From the NCBI GenBank assembly GCA_006503535.1, contig QYRS01000009.1, forward strand, positions 1,488,001 to 1,552,000: a stretch of DNA of 64,000 nt. The letters are read 5' to 3'. This DNA comes from Arthrinium phaeospermum. Its lineage: Eukaryota; Ascomycota; Sordariomycetes; Amphisphaeriales; Apiosporaceae. A program made the position numbers and the translations under genes. Below, in pieces: positions 58,583-64,000 of the stretch (position 1 is its first letter; each line of letters begins with the position of its first letter). The notes under the pieces are model-generated. The model saw nothing but the letters and a program-made list of their open reading frames with translations, had not been told where the DNA came from and ran no database searches.

Positions 58583-60070
58583 ATGGATGCAGCGGCGAAC
58601 CCCACTGTGCACCTCCAAAACATGCCGCCGGGGGTGCACCCGGAGCCCGATGCGACCTTCGAGCAGCTGCGACGGAGCTTGTCGCGCGTCGCATCGCGGG
58701 GCTCCAAACGAGCCGGTGCTGGTAATGACGAACTCGAGGCCGGGCCGTTACAGCCGCCCTTGGAAACCTACACAGTCGCCGCCGACGACGCCTTCCCCGA
58801 GGGCGGCCTCCGCGCCTGGCTCGTCGTCGCCTCGGCCTTCAGCATGGCCTTCGCCTCCTTCGGCTTCATGGTCTCCATCGGCACGCTGCAGGACTACTGG
58901 CACACGCACCAGCTATCCCACCTGTCCTCGCGCGACGTCGGCTGGATCCCGTCCGTCTTCACGTACCTGAGCCTCGCCCTCGGCCTGTGGGTGGGCCCCC
59001 TCTTCGACCGCTACGGCCCGCGCTGGATCGCCCTGGCCGGGTCGGCCGGGTACCTGGCCATGATCTTCCTGCTGGCCGAGTGCACGCGGTTCTGGCACTT
59101 TTTGCTGTGCTGCGGCGTCCTGGGCGGCGTGTCGGCGGCCGCGCTCACGACGACCCCGCTCGCCGTCGTGGCGCACTGGTTCGAGCGCCGGCGCGGGTTC
59201 GCGCAGGGCGTCGTCATGATCGGGTCCTCGTTCGGCGGGCTCACCCTGCCCCTCATCCTGCAGGCCGCGCTGCCGCGGTACGGGTACGCCTGGTCCATCC
59301 GCATCCTGGGCTTCATCTTCGCGGGCTGCCTGGTCATCAGCAATATCCTGATGAAAGCCCGGATCCCGCCGCTACGGTCCCGACAGCGCCGTCAACGACG
59401 ACGAAGCGGCTCCCAAGGGCAAGGAGAAGAGAAGAAGGAAAAGGAACAACCCATCATCTCCCTCGCCATCTTCGGCGACCTCCGCTTCAGCCTCCTGACC
59501 GCCAGCGTCTTCGGCTTCGAGATCGTCCTCTTCAGCGCCCTGGGCATCCTGCCCACCTACGCCACCCTTGTCAACCCGTCCTACCCCGCCGCGACGACGG
59601 GCTTCTACCTCATCGCCATCCTCAACGGCGCCAGCTGCCTGGGCCGCCTCGGCCCCGGCTGGCTCGCCGACAAGGCCGGCCGCTTCAACATGCTGCTCCT
59701 CATGACCGTCTTCACCCTGCTCTGGATGCTCGTCCTCTGGCTGCCCCTGGGGCAGCGGTCGCTGGGCGCCCTGTACGCCTTCGCGGCCCTGTTCGGCTTC
59801 GGCACGGGCGGCTGGATGGCGCTGACCCCGGCCTGCGTGGGCCAGCTGTGCCGCGCCGACGAGTTCGGGCGGTATTATGGGACCATGTACTTTGTCGCCT
59901 CGCTCGCGACGCTCGTCTGTATCCCGATCAGCGGCGAGCTGGTCGAGAGCGTGGGACCCACGGCGTACGTCGTGTTCCTGTGCGCCGTCTTGGCCCTCAG
60001 CTTGCTCAGCTTCGTCTTCAGTCGGTGGGCGTGCTTGGGCCGGCGGTGGGTCATAATGGCCAAGGTATGA
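58583..60070 (+). CDS. MFS transporter, monocarboxylate-permease type
   Basis: A single exon, 495 residues from the ATG at 58583 (GTC-ATG-GAT, good context). An in-frame ATG at 58550 would add eleven residues. A cytosolic N-terminus precedes FPEGGLRAWLVVASAF, the conserved start of fungal monocarboxylate-transporter-like MFS proteins (the DGG-x-x-W-x-V block, with P-EGG here). About twelve membrane helices follow, including GWIPSVFTYLSLALGLWVGP with LFDRYGPR, which is motif A of the superfamily. A basic/acidic cytosolic loop sits between helices 6 and 7. Substrate is not predictable; members move carboxylates, vitamins or metabolites. It is convergent with the CYP505 gene, whose stop is only 280 bases away. 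Confidence 0.92.
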   Translation: MDAAANPTVHLQNMPPGVHPEPDATFEQLRRSLSRVASRGSKRAGAGNDELEAGPLQPPLETYTVAADDAFPEGGLRAWLVVASAFSMAFASFGFMVSIGTLQDYWHTHQLSHLSSRDVGWIPSVFTYLSLALGLWVGPLFDRYGPRWIALAGSAGYLAMIFLLAECTRFWHFLLCCGVLGGVSAAALTTTPLAVVAHWFERRRGFAQGVVMIGSSFGGLTLPLILQAALPRYGYAWSIRILGFIFAGCLVISNILMKARIPPLRSRQRRQRRRSGSQGQGEEKKEKEQPIISLAIFGDLRFSLLTASVFGFEIVLFSALGILPTYATLVNPSYPAATTGFYLIAILNGASCLGRLGPGWLADKAGRFNMLLLMTVFTLLWMLVLWLPLGQRSLGALYAFAALFGFGTGGWMALTPACVGQLCRADEFGRYYGTMYFVASLATLVCIPISGELVESVGPTAYVVFLCAVLALSLLSFVFSRWACLGRRWVIMAKV

Positions 60071-60350
60071 AGAGATAGAGAGAGGTTCTAATAGAAAATT
60101 GGTATTGTGTTGAGTTGATAATGATATATACGTCCATCTTTTTACATGCTGAGGCACCGAATGCTCGTCCTCCCTAATTCCATCCTTCATCTAAGCTCAA
60201 AATGCCCGACCGAGACGCCATGCCAAAATGTTGCCCGACTCGAAAACAACATGCTGACCGCTAGCCAATGAATGCGAGGCTACAAGAATCCCCAAAAATC
60301 GCAGAAACCTTTTCTTGTGAACGAACGACTAAGCACGCACGCACGCACAT

Positions 60351-63300
60351 TTAGTCAAAGACGTCCGTGGCGTAGCGAGCATTGCGCAGATCATTCCACC
60401 ACACCTTGGCCTCCTCCTCGGAAATATCCCGCCCCTCGAGCTTCTCCTTGGCCATGTGCATCTTGAGCGCGCACTCGGTGACGGCGTCGCCGACGGCCTT
60501 GGAGCCGCAGATGTAGAGGCGCGCCCCGTTGGCCCACGACGTCTTGACGTCGAACCGGTCCTCCCAGATGGCATCCTGGACGTACTTCTGCCCCGCGCTC
60601 GCCTCGGGCGCGCGGCTGTAGACGCGGCGCACCGTGACGGCGCCCGCCTTCTCCCAGTCCGCCAGCTCGTCCGAGTACAGGTCGTCCTTGCCCTGCTCGC
60701 GACAGCCGTAGTACAGCGTCGCGGGCGCCAGCTTGCGGCCGGCGCCGAGCATCGCCGCGCGCTCCTGGATGAAGCCGCGGAAGGGCGCCAGACCCGTGCC
60801 GGCCGCGACGCAGATGATGGGCGTCGTCTCGCTGTCGGCGGGCAGGTGGAAGGCCGTGTGCGAGGGGCGGATCGAGACGTTGAGCCTGTCGCCCGGCTTC
60901 AGGGCGGACAGGTAGCTGGACGCGACACCGACGTACTGGCCCTGGCCCGACTTGGACGGGGCGTCCAGGATGGAGAACGTCAGGGTAACGTGGGACGGGT
61001 TCCAGAGCGGCGACGACGAAATGGAGCTAGAGAAATAAGGTTAGTTGACAACGTTTGAGTAATTAGAGCGGGGTAATGGGAAACACTTGAACTTACTATT
61101 GACGCACGCGCATGGGCGGGAGCATGGTCAGGAACGATGCCAGAGGCAGGTTGACAGCCGGGTACTTCTCCAGCAGGTCAAGCACGGACACGCGCTTGGC
61201 AATGACTTCGGTCGCGAAATCGTCAGCGGCGAGGCGCTGGAGCTCGGCCTTGACCTTCTCGTCCATGGTGGCCTCGGCCAGCATGGCAATGTTCCTCTTG
61301 GTGGCGGGCTGCGCCAGCTCGACGTACGCGCCGAAAATGTCGTTGGCGGAAACCGGCATGTCGGTAGGCAGCGAGGTCTGGGCCTCAGTCTTGATGGTGA
61401 GACTCGCGTCCCAGGCAAGACCGAAGCGCTTCAGCGCGCGCTGGACGGTGACGGCGGGGTTGATGGGCAGGACGGACAGGTAGTCGCCGGCGCGGTAGGT
61501 TGAGGAGCTGGGCAGCTTGATCTCGAGATGCCTCTTGACGGGCTCTCCCTCGGCCGTCAGCGACTTGCTCTCCACCACCTCGGCTTCCATCAGGTCTTGA
61601 CGGAGGGTGGACAGGCGGGGCTTGTCCACCGTGACGCTGAGGTTAGATGCGAGGAAGGGCTCATTCTCGCTCTGGGCAGCGCCAAAGCGCTTGGCAAGAG
61701 CGGGCCACAGCTGCTCGTCCTCCCAGGCCTCGAATTCGGTGAAACAATCGCCGCTGGCGACATCAGCGAGACCGATGGGCGCAAGTCGCTCGGCGCCTGC
61801 CTCAGCGAGCTTCTCGTTGACGAGCTTGGGGATGCGGTGGAAGGTCTGGGCCCACTCGTGGTGACCGCAGCCGAACACAGCGTACGAAGAGTCCTTCAGA
61901 GTGCTGTTGTCCTTGATGCTTTCAACCCAGTTGACGAAAAGCCCAGCGTTATCGGGAGGCTGGCCCTCGTACGAGGCAGTGATGACTACGACGGGCTGGT
62001 CCTTGGGCAGGCTTCCGAAAGAGCTGTCCATGCAGTCCAGCTTTTCCACCTTGAACCCGTGACGGGGCGCATCCGAGGCCAGGCGTTGAGCCAAAGCTTC
62101 ACAGGTGCCGCTGTTGGAGCCGTAGAGGACGGTCATAGGCTTTCCGGCGCCGCCACCGGTAACCGGTGCATCGTTCTTTGCTGCCTTGGCAATCTTCTCC
62201 TGGCTGGTGCCAGACAAGCGATGCTCGAGCTCAGTGGGGGTCATGCCATCGCGGAGAATGGCTCTCATGTAGAACTCATCCGGCTTGATGGTCAAAGTCT
62301 GCTTGATATCGCCGTCGTACCGGTCCATGACGAAGTTGAAGTTCTGCAGCAGCATGGCGATGGCAAGCAGCGCTTCCTGCCAGGCGAAAGGCCGGCCGAT
62401 GCAGCCACGAGCGCCATTGCCGAAGGGCTTCCAACCGTTCCGCGGCAGCTTCTCGAAGTTCTCGTCCAGCATGCGCTCGGGCTTGAACTGGTCTGCGTCG
62501 TCTCCGTAGACACTGGGGTCCAAGTGGGACTTGGACAGAAGGAGCAGCAGTCTGTCGGTGGACTTGACAGGGTACTTGCCACCCATGAGCGTGTCTTCCT
62601 TGGCATGCACGCCGAATGCCGGGATGGGCGCGTCAAGACGGAGAACTTCACGAAGGATGGCATTGATGTAGGGAAGCTTGGACAGGTGGTCCACGTTGAT
62701 CTGGCCCTTTCCGATAACGTCATCGACTTCTTGCTGGGCTCTTCGGTAGACTTCGGGATGCTTCAGCAGCTGCGCGAATGTGAAAGAGAGCAAGCCACTG
62801 GTGGTCTCGTGTCCGGCAATCAGGAAGGTGATCAAGTTGTCGGTGATGGACTGGTCGGTCATCTTCTTGCCAGTCCGGGAGTCGGTGCCGTTCAACATGG
62901 CTCCCATCAGATCCTTCCGATCGCTGGGGTTCGCCTTGCGCTCCTGCAGCACCTCGTCCGCAGTCTTGCGGAGCGTCTCGATGTCCTCGTAGTACTTCTG
63001 GTTTTCCTTGCTGTAGAACCACGAAGCGACGGCCGGACGGCGAGATCGGTTGCCAGCCTCCACAAGGAAGTCACCCATGGCCTCGACGAACGGGTGCATC
63101 TCGGGCTTGTAGAAACTGTTGAAGCGGTAGTCCATGGAGCAGAGCGCTAATGTGTCGAGCGCAAGACGGGTGAAGTCGTCTGTCACCATGATGGGTGTGT
63201 TGGAGCCGTAGCGGGCCCACTTCATGGCCAGCTGACCGGCGATGTCTCGCATCTCATCGAACATGCCCCGGATGCTCACGGGGCCGAACGCGGGGACCAG

Positions 63301-63615
63301 CACTCGGTGGGCGATGCCCCAGTTCTCCTCGTCGATGAAGGCCGAGAAAAGACCGTCGTGGACGGCATCGCGGATCTCCTTCAAGGCGGAATCCGGGATC
63401 TTGATGAAGCGCTTCTCGTCGCACGCCTCATCGACCAATTGGTGAGTGTTGAGAACGACGAGAGGGCCAGTGGGGAGATTCAGCTTGTAAATCTCGCCAT
63501 ACTTGTCCGCGAGGGACTTCAGAGACTTCAGAGGGCACCGAGGGTCGATTTCGCTCACGTTCCAGCCCAAGAAGGGCAGTCCCGGAGGCTCAGGGATCGG
63601 AGTGCTTTCCGACAT
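60351..63615 (-). CDS. CYP505-type self-sufficient P450:reductase fusion (fatty-acid hydroxylase)
   Basis: Exon 1 is 63615-61097 and exon 2 is 61026-60351; phase 2 closes at GTAAGT/CTAG, giving 1,064 residues, the usual size. The ATG at 63615 (MSESTPIPEPPG) has no membrane anchor, so the enzyme is soluble. P450 part: helix I LIAGHETTSG (AGHETT 267-272), ExxR in REVLR, heme loop FGNGARGCIGRPFAW with Cys405. A linker leads to the FMN domain (TVLYGSNSGTCEALAQRLA near 498). The FAD/NADPH reductase part has TYRAGDYLSVLP, AAGTGLAPFRGF, YYGCREQGKDDLY and the terminal WWNDLRNARYATDVFD. This is the eukaryotic counterpart of P450BM3 (P450foxy), hydroxylating fatty acids near the omega end. All cofactor motifs look intact. 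Confidence 0.96.
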
Positions 63616-64000
63616 TCTGAACACCGGCAGACCGATTCAGATGTGGGGTAAGATCAATGATGTCAAACTGATATATGCCAGTCGATCGAGGTCGGCTGGA
63701 GAAGAAAGAACTGTTTGGTGAAATGGGTATAGAAAATGAAGAGGGTCAGAGAAGAATAAGTAGTAGGAAGGAGATTCAGCTGAACTGATCTGCAACCAAG
63801 GACTCGTAATAGTAGATATATGCTGCTTCAGCTCTGGGATGATCTTGTCGCAGAAGCCAATGGGCATGAAATAGATTTATAGATGTGGCGCTTTCCCCAT
63901 TCCTCTTGCATGCCCGGAGGTGCTGGCAGCTGGGCTACTCCCTCCCCCTAAGTTTTTAGCGGCCAGAGACCCTGGAGTCGTCGGCAGGCCCACTTACTGC
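63616..64000 (-). promoter_or_regulatory. CYP505 promoter region
   Basis: Upstream sequence of the CYP505 start to the window edge. It includes a TATATA-like run near 63812-63820. No other gene is visible. Confidence 0.4.

Noticed and set aside
60330..60350. Short (ACGC)n run as a repeat feature
   Set aside because: Only about four units; a trivial microsatellite.
61528..63150. 540-codon plus-strand frame opposite CYP505
   Set aside because: It is the complement of a conserved P450-reductase with all motifs; no independent evidence of coding.

Overview
The window looks like a chromosome segment of a filamentous ascomycete (Pezizomycotina, most likely a plant-associated Sordariomycete). Pointers are short introns (about 45-110 nt) with GTAAGT-type donors and CTAAC/CTGAC branch points, HET-domain and NACHT (NLR) genes, an NPP1-type secreted protein, a LaeA-like methyltransferase, a CYP505 self-sufficient P450, and an 8.3-kb block of about 85-90% A+T that has the look of repeat-induced point mutation (RIP). 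The species is not identified.

Layout. 1-7.0 kb: 3' end of a UDP-glucose:glycoprotein glucosyltransferase ending in KDEL, an O-methyltransferase relic, and a nine-exon CorA-like membrane protein. 7.2-16.6 kb, all on the minus strand: secreted FAD oxidoreductase, HET protein, secreted threonine/proline-tailed protein, FHA protein, and a protein with two helix-turn-helix-like segments. 18.3-31.2 kb: aspartyl-protease homologue lacking its catalytic motifs, small secreted protein, LaeA-like methyltransferase divergent from a second FAD oxidoreductase, NPP1-type (NLP) gene, secreted lipase. 32.9-44.7 kb: an NLR gene (NWD-type N-terminus, NACHT, ankyrin repeats) split by a RIP-degraded LTR retrotransposon. 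46-50 kb: second HET gene and an M6-like secreted metallopeptidase. 51.4 kb: intron-containing tRNA-Ser(AGA). 53-63.6 kb: cytochrome P450, DUF3176-type membrane protein, MFS monocarboxylate-type transporter, and a CYP505 P450-reductase fusion.

The best-supported discovery is the NLR disruption. The AT block is bounded by 123/128-bp direct repeats that start TGTTG (TATTA in the mutated copy) and end AACA. It is flanked by a 5-bp duplication (AGACC), carries a primer-binding-site-like match to the initiator tRNA-Met anticodon arm just inside the left LTR, and has a purine tract just before the right LTR. Removing the element and one AGACC rejoins the NACHT part to the ankyrin part exactly in frame. 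The remnant also has a premature TAG that a single RIP-type C-to-T change at CpA would explain.

Functionally the window is an accessory-type neighbourhood: non-self recognition genes (two HET, one broken NLR), secreted hydrolases and candidate effectors, and oxidative or secondary-metabolism-type enzymes, with one housekeeping gene at the left edge. Gene models below were spliced by hand; where exon phases close exactly this is stated.
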